Shown: positions 50,855 through 63,336, counted from the first letter of the stretch. The stretch is DNA of 64,000 bases from Pleurodeles waltl (GCF_031143425.1 NC_090448.1:333200177-333264176); one strand, 5' to 3'. Program-made: numbers and translations. Notes: a model not told the origin generated them from the letters alone.

Positions 50855-52112
50855 TGTAGTGCTTTCCTCTTATCTTGTTTCTAAAGCACTAACATAACAC
50901 ACTAGAAATGCACTTCTGAGGTCAAAGAAGACTTTTATTGTTGTTAATTCTTCCCCAACCACAATGTTTATGAATGAATGACGAATTAGTAGCTTTCAAG
51001 TCCGCGTTAATCAAACAAAATATATCAGTTTGCAATATACACAGCAGGTTATATTTATAAGATATTGAATGCAAAGCAAAACAAATACTTCACCGTGTAG
51101 GAACTATTTACAGCTACATCTTTCTAAGGTCTGCAAGCTGATGACCCCTGTCAGCCGCGAGAAAGAGTTTCATCTACCCACACGGGATGCTGGCAGCTGG
51201 CGCCAAGCTCCAGCACGAGGTCCGGCAGATTCGAATCTGACTCTCTGCAGCCTGTGTCATTCGTTACAAAGGTGTGCCCCCTCCTCTCAGACCTGGGAAA
51301 CTGAGCAAGCCTTTTGGAGACTGGCCAGGTCTCCAAGACTACTCCTGTTCCCAAGCTCAAGCGAAGAGAAAAACAACACCCATGTACTCTCTCTTATCAT
51401 GTCTAGTCTACTGTGAGAAAAACATCTTGGTTCTCTGGTGCAAAAACACAGCTTGGAAAAATACAGCTTGGATTCTCAACTGCAATGTCTAACTCCACGT
51501 TAAAGGCAATAGGCAGCTAACCTAAGTGTCAAATGCACTGTCATGTTAAAGGCAATAGGCAGCTAACCTAAATATCAAATGCAATGTCTAGTGTCATGTC
51601 AAAGCCAATAGGCAGCTGAGCTGAATATAAAATGCAATGTATAATATCATGTCAAAGCCCATAGACTGCGGAGCTGAATACAAAATGTAATGTCTTATAT
51701 CATGTCAAAGCCAATAGGTAGCGGAGCTGAATACAAAATGTAATATATGGTATTATGTCAAAGCCAATAGGCAGAATATCTAATAGCATGTCAAAGTCAA
51801 TAGGCAGCTAAACTGAATACATCATGTCAAAGCCAATAGGAATGCAATGTCAAAGCCAATAGGCGGCTAGACTGGATACAGCATGTCAAAGCCAATAGGC
51901 AGAATACAGAATGTAATGGCTAATGCAATGTCAAAGCCCATAGGCGGCTAAACTGAATACAGAAAGTAATGGCTAATGCCATGTCAAAGCCCATAGGCGG
52001 CTAAACTGAACAAAACATACCATGTGCTACTGGTGAACATTGAGCAACTAATATGCGCAGTGGTGAAACACAAAGTCATTGGTCAAAACAAACTTTATCA
52101 AATGGCAGTACA
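50855..52112 (-). mobile_element. Solo LTR with 5-bp target duplication
   Basis: A 1,258-bp unit with TGTAGTGC at one end and GGCAGTACA at the other (inverted, TG...CA), flanked by ATTCC at 50850-50854 and 52113-52117. Read on the minus strand it has a TATAAATA (51052-51059) and an AATAAA (50934-50939) about 115 bp further on, the order expected for U3, R and U5. No internal retroviral gene is present, so it is a solo LTR. The U3 part contains the minisatellite at 51495-52012. Confidence 0.85.
51495..52012. repeat. CCAAT-containing minisatellite in LTR U3
   Basis: About 12 copies of a 35-54 bp unit whose core is GTCAAAGCCAATAGGCAGCT. Each core holds a CCAAT (or its one-base variant), the NF-Y-type motif. 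Confidence 0.85.
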
Positions 52113-52117
52113 ATTCC

Positions 52118-52530
52118 CTGGCATCTGGGAGGCTTTCTGCCCTGGTGCCTGAGTGTTTTCTGCCCCTCTTGGGGGCAGATGAGCCTAATAAAAATAGGCC
52201 GATTTGCCCCCAAGGGGGACAGAAATGATCAACAGTAAGGTGCCCCCCTGGGGAGCGACCCTTGGCCAAGGTGCCGCCCCCAAACAAAACACACACACCG
52301 ATCCCTGGTGCCTAAGTGGTTTCTGCCCCTCTGGGGGGCAGAAGGGCCTAATATAAATAGGCCTATCTGCCCCTGAGGGAGGCAGAAATGGGCTAAAATA
52401 ATATGGCTGAGGTGCTGCTCCCCTTATTTAAAATAAAAAAAATCCTTGGTGTCTAGAGGTTTCTCCCCCTACCCCCCTTTTTAGGGGCAGATTGGCCTAA
52501 TAAAAGTAGGCCCACCTGCCTCTAAGGGGT
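52118..52530. repeat. Tandem array of palindromic units
   Basis: Three units start at about 52160, 52321 and 52462 (period 140-160 bp). Each holds a long near-palindrome built from TTCTGCCCC...GGGGGCAG and GGCCTAATA...TAGGCC. The third is interrupted by an LTR-like element and continues at 55197. Confidence 0.8.
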
Positions 52531-55196
52531 TGAAGGGAGTTGGCGCTGTATGTACTGTTTCAAAGTAAGAAATAGCATGCACAGAGTCCAAGGGTTCCCC
52601 TTAGAGGTAAGGTAGTGGCAAAAAGAGATAATTCTAATGCTCTATTTTGTGGTAGTGTGGTCGAGCAGTAGGCTTATCAGAGGGTAAGAGCATTTGTTGT
52701 ACATACACACAGGCAATAAATGAGGAACACACACTCAAAGACAATTCCAGGCCAATAGGTTTTTGTATAGAAAAATATATTTTCTTAGTTTATTTTAAGA
52801 ACCACAGGTTCAAGATTTACAATCAATACTTTAAATGAAAGGTACTTCACTCAGGTATCAAAGGAACTTTAAATCAGCATGTACAGTTTTGGCAAAAATG
52901 GCAATAAGCTATTTTAAAACTAGACACAGTGCAAATTTCAACAGTTCCTGGGGGAGGTAAGTATTGGTTAGTTTTGCAGGTAAGTAAAACACCTACAGGG
53001 TCCAAAGTTGGGTCCAAGGTAGCCCACCGTTGGGGGTTCAGGGCAACCCCAAAGTTACCACACCTGCAGCTCAGGGCCGGTCAGGTGCAGAGGTCAAAGT
53101 GGTGCCCAAAACACATAGGCTTCAATGGAGAAGGGGGTGCCCCGGTTCCAGTCTGCCAGCAGGTAGGTACCCTCGACATCGGAGGGCAGACCAGGGGGGT
53201 TTTGTAGGGCACTGGGGGGGACACAAGTCAGCACAAAAAGTACACCCTCAGCGGCACGGGGGCAGCCGGGTGCAGAGTGCAAACAGGCGTCGGGTTTGCA
53301 ATGGAGTTCAATGGGAGACCCAGGGGTCTCTTCAGCGAAGCATGCAGGCAAGGGGGGGCTCCTCGGGGTAGCCACCACCTTGGGCACGGGAGAGGGCCAA
53401 CTGGGGGTCGCTTCTGAACTGGAGGGTTGATACTTCAGGTCCTGGGGGCTGCGGGTGCAGTGTCTTTACCAGGCGTCGGGTTCTTAGAAGTAGGCAGTCA
53501 CAGTCAGGGGGAGCCTCTGGATTCCCTCTGCAGGCGTTGCTGGGAGGGCTCAGGGGGGTCAACTCTGGCTACTCACAGGGTCGCAGTCGCCGGGGAGTCC
53601 TCCCTGTAGTGTTGTTTCTCAGCAAGTCGAGCCGGGGGCGTCGGGTGCAGAGTGGAAAGTCTCACGCTTCCGGCGGGAAACGTGCAGTCCTTTAAAAGTT
53701 GTTTCTTTGTTGCAAAGTTGTTTCTTCTTTGGAGCAGAGCCGCTGTCCTCAGGAGTTCTTGGTCCTTTTAGATGCAGGGTAGTCCTCTGAGGCTTCAGAG
53801 GTCGCTGGACCCTGGGGAATGAGTCGCTGTTGCAGTTTTTCTTGAAGTGGGGAGACAGGCCGGTAGGGCTGGGGCCAAAGCAGCTGGTGTCTCCGTCTTC
53901 TCTGCAGGGCTTTCAGGTCAGCAGTCCTTCTTCGTCTTCAGGTTGCAGGAATCTGATTTCCTAGGTTCTGGGGAGCCCCTAAATACTCAATTTAGGGGTG
54001 TGTTTAGGTCTGGGGGGTTAATAGCCAATGGCTACTAGCCCTGAGGGTGGCTACACCCTCTTTGTGCCTCCTCCCTGAGGGGAGGGGGGCACATCCCTAA
54101 TCCTAATGGGGGAATCCTCCATCTGCAAGATGGAGGATTTCTAAAAGTCAGAGTCACCTCAGCTCAGGACACCTTAGGGGCTGTCCTGACTGGCCAGTGA
54201 CTCCTCCTTGTTTTTCTCATTATCTCCTCCGGCCTTGCTGCCAAAAGTGGGTCTGTGGCCGGAGGGGCCGGGCATCTCCACTAACTAGTGCCCTGGGGTG
54301 CTGTAACAAAGGGGGTGAGCCTTTGAGGCTCACCGCCAGGTGTTAGTTCCTGCAGGGGGAGGTGAGAAGCACCTCCACCCAGTACAGGCTTTGTTACTAG
54401 CCACAGATTGACAAAGGCACTCTCCCCATGTGGCCAGCAACATGTCTGGTGTGTGGCAGGCTGGCAAAACTAGTCAGCCCACACTGGAAGTCGGGTATGT
54501 TTTCAGGGGGCATCTCTAAGATGCCCTCTGGGGTGTATTTCACAATAAAATGTACACTGGCATCAGTGTGCATTTATTGTGCTGAGAAGTTTGATACCAA
54601 ACTTCCCAGTTTTCAGTGTAGCCATTATGGTGCTGTGGAGTTTGTGTATGACAGACTCCCAGACCATATACTCTTATGGCTACCCTGCACTTACAATGTT
54701 CAAGGTTTTGCTTAGACACTGTAGGGGCTTAGTGCTCCTGCACCTATGCCCTCACCTATGGTATACTGCACCCTGCCTTAGGGCTGTGAGGCCTGCTAGA
54801 GGGATGCCTAATCTATGCCATAGGCAGTGTGAGGTTGGCATGGCACCCTGAGGGGAGTGCCATGTCGACTTAGTCATTTTCTCCCCACCAGCACACACAA
54901 GCTGGCAAGCAGTGTGTCTGTGCTGAGTGAGGGGTCCCCAGGGTGGCATAAGACATGCTGCAGCCCTTAGAGACCTTCCCTGGCATCAGGGCCCTTGGTA
55001 CCAGGGGTACCAATTACAGGGGACTTACCTTGAATGCCAGGGTGTACCAATTGTGGAAAGAAAGGTACAGTTTTAGGGAAAGAACACTGGTGCTGGGGCC
55101 TGGTTAGCAGGCCTCAGCACACTTTCAAATCATAACTTGTCATCAGCAAAGGCAAAAAGTCGGGGGGTAACCATGCCAAGGATGCATTTCCTTACA
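52531..55196 (-). mobile_element. LTR-like element copy 3, complete
   Basis: A 2,666-bp inverted copy of the element at 32384-34999, from TGAAGGGAGTTGG to TTTCCTTACA. Flanks GGGGT and GGGGG form a 4-of-5 target duplication within the palindromic array. Confidence 0.85.
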
Positions 55197-55800
55197 GGGG
55201 GAGAAATGGCCTAAAATAATATTGCCCCCCCTGATGATACTGGTAAAAGAATGCACATAGAGACAAGAAAGGAAAAGCCTTTCTTTTCCTTTTCATTACT
55301 CTCTGACCTCCCCCTCCCCTGTCTGAGGAGAAACAAATCAGTTTCCCCCCGGACGCGCTGGAAGCCATGCTTCCAGTACCATGGGCCGACCTCTGATGAG
55401 GTCAGAGTTCCCTGGAAGGGGTTGGTGGAGGGGTATCGGGGGGCAGCGGAAGCAATTCTGCCGCCATCCCTCCCTGGGGGGTGTGGGTGGGTGCCCAGGT
55501 GCAGAACATAAGTTACGTCCTTGGCACAGCAGCGCTGCAGCCGGCACTGAAGGGGATTTAAGAGGGCTATTATATGTTTTTTCTGCAGGAGATAAACATT
55601 CCAAGTGTGTCTTATAGTGTAGGTCTGGTACGATATACACTTACATGGTAAAGAGGTATTATTCAATAGCATGCTTGCTGTTCTGTGTTCCAGCAGGGTA
55701 GTACTTGCAGTTTCGATCTACATATTAGAACAAATACATTTATATTTATTACCTCATTTGGTAATACTATCCTGCGGTCATGGGTAGATATTTTTACTCA
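55197..55800. repeat. Continuation of palindromic repeat and GC-rich tail
   Basis: Bases 55197-55213 complete the third palindromic unit. A GC-rich repeat follows, with AAAGGAAAAGCCTTTCTTTTCC. No gene was seen. Confidence 0.5.
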
Positions 55801-55809
55801 TATTTTCTT

Positions 55810-56475
55810 TAATTTTGTGATATCATTGCTGTGGTCCTTTCCACAGTATTGATGAGGTGTTAGTGCATGGGTTTGGATCCCCTTAGGAGAGCGAGTAGCT
55901 TAATATTAGTCCTGTTAAGTTCGCCTTTAACACAGATTGGTCATGTTAGCATGGTTTCTCCTTTTTCCATGTTTTTGAGTGTTCATGACTCCTTGTACGT
56001 GGTTGTTTCCATGGGTCTTAGGTCGTGAAATATGTTAAGGCTCACTTACATTATTTGCTCTAGACCAATTTTGCCCTAGGGACACATTTTTAATGGTATT
56101 GATCATGGGTGATACTATCTCCATGCTATTAACTCTTGGATGAACTTTTATTACTGTGTGCCTTTACACAGTTCTTTTACTAACAAGAATATACTTCCTT
56201 CTCGATATTCTTATGAATGCCTGGTCTATTCTTCTTGTACTAGACCAGTTTTCTTCTGGTTAGAATTTTTCAATGTTTTTGGGTCACGTCTGACACACAG
56301 TTGACATACTAACATTGAGGAGCTTATTCCCATGCTTTTCTTGTCTTATGGCTTTATTTACGTGTGGTTCCTTCCACAGCTTTTGATGTTGTAGAGTATA
56401 ATATCACTCACCTTCATTATTATCATTGTCTGGTCTTTTTCTCTTGTTCTAGACCGGTTTTGTGATAATGCAAGA
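55810..56475. repeat. Diverged tandem array, about three units
   Basis: CTTTCCACAG-type segments (near 55833, 56168 and 56375) alternate with TCTAGACCRGTTTT-type segments (near 56063, 56240 and 56445). The unit length is about 200-330 bp. Confidence 0.55.
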
Positions 56476-56527
56476 CTTTTGTGAAAGTTTCCGTTGGCAG
56501 TCCCTCTTCCAGGTTACTATGTTTTGA

Positions 56528-57031
56528 AATCTGATTCTAAAGTAAGGACTCTGCAGCTCGATGCCTCTATCAGATGAACAAGTTACTTACCTTTGGTAAC
56601 GTATTATCTGGTAGTGACAGGATCTAGCCGCAGATTCCTTAACAACCCTTCCATCATCCTGCGAACTGAGTCCTCTGTGTTCTTGGAAGATTTTGTTTGG
56701 GAAATCAACACCTAGAATTAAGAATTCAGTGATTAATTGATCAATGGTGTCTTTTGTTCAAATCACACTGTTTCAATAGGCAGTTTCTATGTGTGGCTCC
56801 ACATTTTGAGCGTGGAAGATAGTCATGAAAGAAACTGACATTGACGAGAGGGTTGTATGGACTCTGCTGACGTCACATCCATTGGACGACGTCAATCCAG
56901 ACTCCACCGCTGCGCAGAAGTACTATGGTGAAAAAGGTTTCCGGGTCCAGAGTCGCACCTGGGAAAGATTCTAAAGTTAAGAATGTGCGGCTCGATCCTG
57001 TCTCTACCAGAAGTTAAGTAACTTGTTCACC
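56528..57031 (+). mobile_element. 3' end of a further DIRS copy (family A)
   Basis: Only the complementary region (56528-56642) and right ITR (about 56785-57031) remain. The ITR has TGACGTCA, the CCGGGTCCAGAGTC block and the terminal AAGTTAAGTAACTTGTTC. The coding part is absent, so the copy is truncated. Confidence 0.8.
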
Positions 57032-57034
57032 TGG

Positions 57035-58555
57035 GACACGTAAATTAATTGCTACCAGTGGGCCTGCAGCACTTATTGTGCCACGCTCCTAAGTAGCCCT
57101 CTAAAAAGTATCCAGGCCTGGCACTACAGCCTATTTGCAGTGTCACACTGCCATGTCTACTTGCCACTTAAGTCCCCTTGCCAAGCCTAAAACTCCCCTT
57201 TTATTACATAGTGGTCACCCTAAAGTAGGCCCTAGGTAGCCCGCAGGGGGCAGTGTAATTGAAATGTTGGACTGTATTCTAAGTTTTACATGTGCTGATA
57301 GTGAAAAAACTCCTAAATTCATTTTTCACTATTGTGAGACCTCTCCCATAGCATTCAGTTGGGGATTCCTTATTACCTTTAATAAGCTGTAATTCCTAAT
57401 TAAGAGGCGGTAAATAAGTCTGCTTTGTTACCTATGGAGTTGTAATGATAAACCCTCTTCAATGGTAAAGTCGGGTTTTTCCTTACAATTTCAAAAATGC
57501 CACTTTTAGAAAATTGGCATTTTCCTGCCCTTAGCCCTTTGTGCTTGCAGCCTGTCTTGGGTCACATGACTGGATGTAGCTGACAGACATTGCGAGTTAC
57601 TCTCAGACAGTCACACAATAGTGAGATGAGGTGTGCCTCAATGGGGCCAATAATTGGCTTGATGGGGGTAGAGCTAAGCACAGCCCCAATTGAACCTAAA
57701 TAGACTGTGCCTTGTCTACTCACAGTAGTCATAATGACCCAGTATTTTCACTGCAGCCAGCTTTGAGCCAACGCAGTCAAGAAATTCTAAGAACTTAAAA
57801 GAACCATTACCGAAACTTCTCCCACATTCTAGGAGAAGGGCACCAGAGTATAAAAATAGGGCCCTCTGACCCACTCTTCTGTTCACTACTGGACATGCAG
57901 AAAAACTCTGAAGACTACCTTATGTGTACCTTGTTAGAGTGCTCCTGTACCTGGAATGTCTGCTTTGCGGCCTGGACTCCGCTCTGAACCCATAGAGGCC
58001 AGCTCTGCTGTTGAGCCCTGCAGCTGCACCCAGGACTACAAGAAGTGACTCCAAGGGCTAGTTTTGTGTCTCCTGTTCAGAACCACAGGGACATAACAGG
58101 CTCCCACCATCTCTATCCTGCACCTGGACCCAGCCTGAGTGGGTCCTGAGCACCTAAGAGGTTACTGCACTCTCCTGGACTCTTGGTTGTGGTACTAAAG
58201 GTGACCAGATATTTGCCATTGACATTTTTATCTTTTAGGCGCTATTTTGAACCTTAAACTTTAAGAATTCATAACTCTGGTTGTACTGATTAGATTTTTG
58301 TTGTTTTTCTAAATTGGTTTAGGATTTGTCTTCTGTTGAGTTTTCCCTTTATTACTGTTTGTTTGCCGCATAAATACTTTACACGTTGCCTCTAAGTTAT
58401 GCCTGATGGATTTGTTTTGTGCCAAGCTACGCAGGGTTAAGCATAGGCTAATATAGTGATTTTTTTTCTTTTTTTGTGGTTCACTCTGCAAGGATTGTGG
58501 CTGTTGCTTGACCAGGTCTCACCAACAATACCAATTTCTGACAGGACCGTATGGT
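57035..58555 (+). repeat. LTR-like dispersed repeat with TATA box
   Basis: A non-coding stretch with GTATAAAAATAGGG (about 57849) and a following CTCT-rich start-like region. It ends near CCAATTTCTGACA. No matching left terminus or target duplication was found, so the class is not certain. Confidence 0.45.
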
Positions 58556-59442
58556 TGAATCTTGAGATGCCTGCCATAAAGTAGGCAGATGAATTCTATA
58601 CTACCTGGAACTTTTTAATGAGTGTCAAGGGCTTTTCCAGATAAGACAGTTGGCATATTCGAGCTAAAAAAAAACGATGGAGGCTCATGCCACCAAGTGC
58701 ATATTCTCCGAATCTAGGTAGGGTAAAATTTGTGTGGAATTGATGACCGCAATCAAGCTCTGTTGATGCACAGTTGGTGACATCTGTTCCACCATTGAAG
58801 GTTGTCTGTCTGCCTTTACTCACAACTGTTGCGATTGCAAACTGGGTCCTCTTATCTTATGTTTCTGATATTCCTGGATTGAAAAGGGTGGTTAATGAAA
58901 CTGTGGTGTGGGATGGTGGTATATAGCAAATTGTTAAGCTTTAGATGAACCCACAAATCTGACCAGATTTGTGTTTGCTTAGTGAGCAAATAAGTTAACT
59001 CCAAGCATTTATAAAAATTGGATGACCACTTGATAAATTGACATAATTGGTGACCAACTGTTTTGCATTTACATTCTACACCTTTCTGTTTCTTGGATTT
59101 TCTTTAACGCCTTGCTGCCTGCTCTTCTGGGTCATTTCTGGTCTTGCTTTTAGCTCTTGAGAACTCCATGATCAGCTTGTCTGTGTTGTTATTTTGGACT
59201 TATTTGCTTCCCTGTATCCTAGTGTGTCTTTTAAGCCTTGCTTTTTTACTGGGCTCTTTGAATTTATTTATCAATTTCTGGCCGCTATTTTTGTGTCATT
59301 TTCAAAATTCCACTTTCCTACTACACATAAAAGCAAGATTTCATTTATGGAAATTGCAAGGAACTCTATTCTGATATCAGTATCATTTTCCATGGGCAAA
59401 TCAGGTTTAACTTACATTATCAATTAATATATTTTTCTTCAG
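58556..59442. other. AT-rich non-coding sequence
   Basis: If the exon at 59443 is real, this is intron. It holds short chance frames only. The segment before 59443 has a pyrimidine-rich TTTTTCTTCAG. Confidence 0.4.
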
Positions 59443-59516
59443 ATTCATTACCTACGTCTGACCATTGCTATCCTGAAGCATGAGAAGTCCCGGAAGTTTC
59501 TGCTCAACAATGTGCT
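59443..59516 (+). CDS. Candidate host-gene exon with U12-type splice donor
   Basis: The 74-bp segment follows TTTTTCTTCAG (acceptor) and precedes GTATCCTTT, the full consensus of the U12 (minor spliceosome) donor. Only one of three frames is open, encoding 24 residues and two extra bases (Ile-His-Tyr-Leu-Arg-Leu-Thr at its start), with normal, non-repeat amino-acid content. Its GC content is higher than that of the flanks. I do not recognise the protein. If real, the gene lies on the plus strand and the exon ends in phase 2. No neighbouring exon was found in the window. Confidence 0.5.
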
Positions 59517-60032
59517 GTATCCTTTATGTGTTCACTTTCTCAGGATAATGCCAAAACGGAATGCTATTATAAGGACTAGCTATACCATTTTTTGCTCCTA
59601 ACTGTTTTTTTCCCTTTAGGAAATGGTGATTGTACCTACCAAAAAAGTCTGACTTCATAATTTTGAGTCCGTCATTCTAACTTCAAGACTGCAGAGAAAA
59701 TAATGTGCAATCTGTCATCCTTTATAATCTCTTGCTTTAGTCACTCTTGGCCCAACTTAATGTTTGCCACCTGATAATTTGCCTAATTTTCCTTACTTCT
59801 CTGTGGATATTAACAAACATGTTACTTAGTGAGGCCCATTCTAACACAGACAGAAATGTTTGTCCTGTACTTCTGAGTATTTCAGGCATCTACTAGGCAG
59901 CCTTCTGGTCCACTTAGCACAAATCATTCCATTTTCAAATTTTTCATCCCATAAACTACCTACCATATATAAATATATAATAGGAAGGAAGCCTATCCCA
60001 GTAAGCTCTCTAGAAATAACCGTATTTTAGAA
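59517..60032. other. AT-rich non-coding sequence
   Basis: Probable intron downstream of the candidate exon. No gene or repeat was recognised. Confidence 0.4.
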
Positions 60033-60572
60033 CAGGTATCTCCAACGAGTAGCTTGTGAGCTACAAGTAGCTCTCTAACTATAACAAGTAGCTCTCCTGT
60101 GCACAGAAGACCCAACAAAATTAGAAGCTTTTGGTTAGTTGATGTTAATATGTGTACCAAAATTGAAAAGTGCATTCGGGATATAATTGTGTGAATTTTC
60201 AGAACTCAAAACTGATGTTTAGAGAACAATGGTTGGATTGCTCAAATATATTTAATAAGCTGATATTTGAGTGCTAAGTCATGAGGCATTGGGGAGACTT
60301 ATTAATAATACTAAAACCCTGGTGCCAGGACATTGCAGCTATGGCTGTCATGTATTACCCATATAGAGGCAATTTCGTTGATAAAGTCTTTTCCACATTA
60401 CTGATGGCAACCCTGCCCGCCATACTGAAGTGGTACTGTGGATAATCTTGCATATAGTGTCCACTTATGTAATGTTGTCTGACATGATCACTATTACCAC
60501 ACTAAAAATATTAAAGGCTCAATATGATTTTCATTGAACATAATTAGCTACAGAAAAGGTTTGAGACACCTG
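60033..60572. mobile_element. Non-autonomous hAT-type element, 540 bp
   Basis: Inverted termini CAGGTATCTCCAAC and, at the other end, the complement of CAGGTGTCTCAAAC. The flanking 8-bp duplications TTTTAGAA and TTTCAGAA differ by one base. An 8-bp duplication and CAG termini indicate the hAT superfamily. There is no transposase. Confidence 0.8.
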
Positions 60573-61307
60573 TTTCAGAAGGATTTAGCTTGTACCTGTA
60601 CCCTTCCCTAAATGACAACACTAAAGGTTAAATTTCTGGTACACCTGGATTGGAATTGCTAATGCAGTCCAAAAATTATTGGCATATGCCTAGATCTAAA
60701 TCTTAATAACGCATCCAGTTGTGATGGATGGAGATATCGGAATAGCTTGTGTTGTAGACATAACAGTGCTTCCATGCACAGGGCATAAAGGACTGGTGAA
60801 ATTCTACATCTGGTTGTTAACCCCGCTGATAGCACGCTACAGGACAGTTGTCCCTTAAAACATGAAGGTTGTGATATAGTACATGGTTCCTCTCAAATAA
60901 ATCACTTACGGGATAGCCATCTTTTTCAATAAGAACCAATAAGAAATTCAACTCCACCTGATCAACTGCTGTTATGCCGTAACACTGCTGAGGATATATA
61001 AAGTAGATCATATAATGGACTCAAGATCTGGCACCAAGCATCCTTGAACAAAAATGCCGTGTGATCTGCCCTACATTTCCAAACATGAATTCAGAGTTGC
61101 TCATACAGGATTGAATTGCAAGACTGATAGACCAAGATTGCTGCAGGTGATCATCAGTTATGACAATCGTATTTAAAAAAAAAAAGTGCCAGTCCTTGAA
61201 TACTTTCATGAAATAAAAAGTGATTGTGACATTTGTAACCTAAATGTTCTAGCTAGTCATTCAGATATGCGTTACCGTTATCCCTTCAAACTATGACTTG
61301 TTGCAAA
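60573..61307. other. AT-rich non-coding sequence
   Basis: No gene, tandem repeat or element end was recognised. Confidence 0.4.
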
Positions 61308-63336
61308 CAGCGGTGGTTTCTCTTTTAGGACTGAAGGGCTGAGGGGCTGCGCCCCTGTGAAATCTCTACACATTTATATAAAAAAAATATTAAATAGATA
61401 GATTTGTTCCGAGATGCAATAGTATCTCTAAACAAAATCGATGCATTTACGTCTGGGCTGTCTGTCCCAGGCTGCTTGCCCCCCTTGGCTTTGAAGCAGG
61501 AGGCGGAAGCCAGGTAGTAAATCATCTTTCTTCACTGTTACGCACAATGCAGGGCTGACTGCTCTAAAGCCCTTCATTTCCATTGTGGTCTATGGCAGTA
61601 ATCACTAGAGGCCATTAACTCGTTTATGGTCACAGTTGTGGGCGCTGAAGTTTTCATCCCTGCGTGAGAGCAGCCATCTTTCATTCACAGGCATAGATCC
61701 CACTCTTTCCCCATTTGTCACGCAGTAGGAGTGGATGCAAGCACGTTTGATTTACTGCCTTGTCTTCGGTAATGGTAAGTGTTATAATTCTAATTTTATG
61801 TTAATTTTACTGTACTGAGACCCCTTGTCACACTAACGGAGACACCCTAGGCCCTGGCTGCAGATCACTGGCTCCTTTAGAGGTGGAGCTGCTGTATTTG
61901 TTTTCCCACAAAATTGTTCCAAAAGAGGAGAGGGTCCTTGTTCCCTTGCAAAATTGATCCAAATATCAGAGTTAAACACAAAGGGAGAAATATGTGCACA
62001 CAGTAAAGGCAGTTATCTGCTGCATGGCGTTAAAATTGGCCCCGTCTTCATGCACTTAACATTAATGCCAAAAACATGGTTTGATATGCGAACAATGAAT
62101 GTTAAAAACATTAAGTATCAAGGTAATGTGTTTCAGTGATTTACTTATTTCACGTTTTTCTTAATGTTGCATTGCCCAAGAGAGTTATCTGTTTCATCAC
62201 GCTGTTTCTTTGCACTTTATTACTCTTGCATAGTACACACTTTGACTCAGGTGTCAGGTGTTTATGAAGGGCTTTGATTGAGAGGGCTGGTGCTGAGGCT
62301 GAAGGCAAAGTAAAGTGTCCGTCAGTAGGTTGGGCTCTCTGCCAAACATACAGAACAATGTTCATGTATTCCAGCTGCAAATGAAATGTAGATGTGTGTG
62401 AAGGAGTGCACAGAGGTCAAAATATTTAGAAGGCAAAAGGAAATAAAGTGCTTAAATGTGAATGAGTTCAGTGTTTGTTTGGGGTGGTAAAATGAAGGAG
62501 ATACGAGGAAGTGCATTCAGGGGAGAGTGAAAAGAGGATGCTGAAGAGAAAAGAGAAGAGGTTGAAAATGTGCAGATGAATGAGATGTGAAGAGAAAAAG
62601 GCACACATATCAAAGATAAAGCGCGCATAACTGAAGGCCAATAGAATTGAAAGATTTCCAAATGATAATTATTTATAACTAATTGTGGTTACTCATTTAT
62701 CTTAAACAGCTAACAACCATTGACAAAGCCAATAGTACTGACAGGTTTTAGGTATATGTCAGTTGTTGTTTTATATTTCTGGATGCAATACCATCTCGGG
62801 TGGCACACTACAGGAATCACAGAAATGTATTTTACATGTTCCTTTTAAGAGAGTCCCTACTTTTTTTCATCCCACTTAAAGACCTGTCTGCACATGTTTC
62901 TGTATGCCTGATTGCAGCCAGCAGCTGTGGGTGCTTCCTGAAGCTTGGTTAGAGTATTTTCTTCCAACGTTGATGCTGCATGCAGTGCAAGACACTCGCA
63001 AGCACACACTTTAAAGGAGCTGAAGTAGTCACGCTGTACAATTTGCACATGGAAGTAAATTGTTGAACATATTAATGCATTAAGATACGGGGCTGTTTTT
63101 AATGTGCTTAATATATCAAGATTGTACGTTCTCACTGCTTTATAAACCTTGCTTTCTCACTAAATTAACTTGCTTTCAAATGCACCATTTGTCAATCTTT
63201 TTTTCAATTTTTTTCTTGGGAGAATGACCCACCTTGAACCCCACGTTTGTACGTTAAGCTTGCTTGCTTCATTCACTACATAAGTTATACCCAACTTTTA
63301 TGCCCCACCAATTTCAAATGTCACTAGCCGCCACTG
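61308..63336. mobile_element. hAT-type element, 2,029 bp, without intact transposase
   Basis: Termini CAGCGGTGGTTT and the complement of CAGTGGCGGCTA pair as CAGYGGYGG. GTTGCAAA flanks both ends exactly (61300-61307 and 63337-63344), an 8-bp duplication. Only short open frames are inside, so it is non-autonomous or decayed. Confidence 0.85.

Noticed and set aside
51495..52012. CRISPR-like array
   Set aside because: The units are variable in length with no unique spacers of constant size, and the genome is eukaryotic; it is a minisatellite in an LTR.
59144..59374. 76-codon hydrophobic frame
   Set aside because: It lies in T-rich DNA, which gives Leu/Phe codons by chance, with no support from splice sites or homology.
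60840..60870. U12-type acceptor (TCCCTTAAAAC then AG) as partner of the donor at 59517
   Set aside because: Joining it to 59516 gives a stop at once, so it cannot be the next coding exon in this phase.
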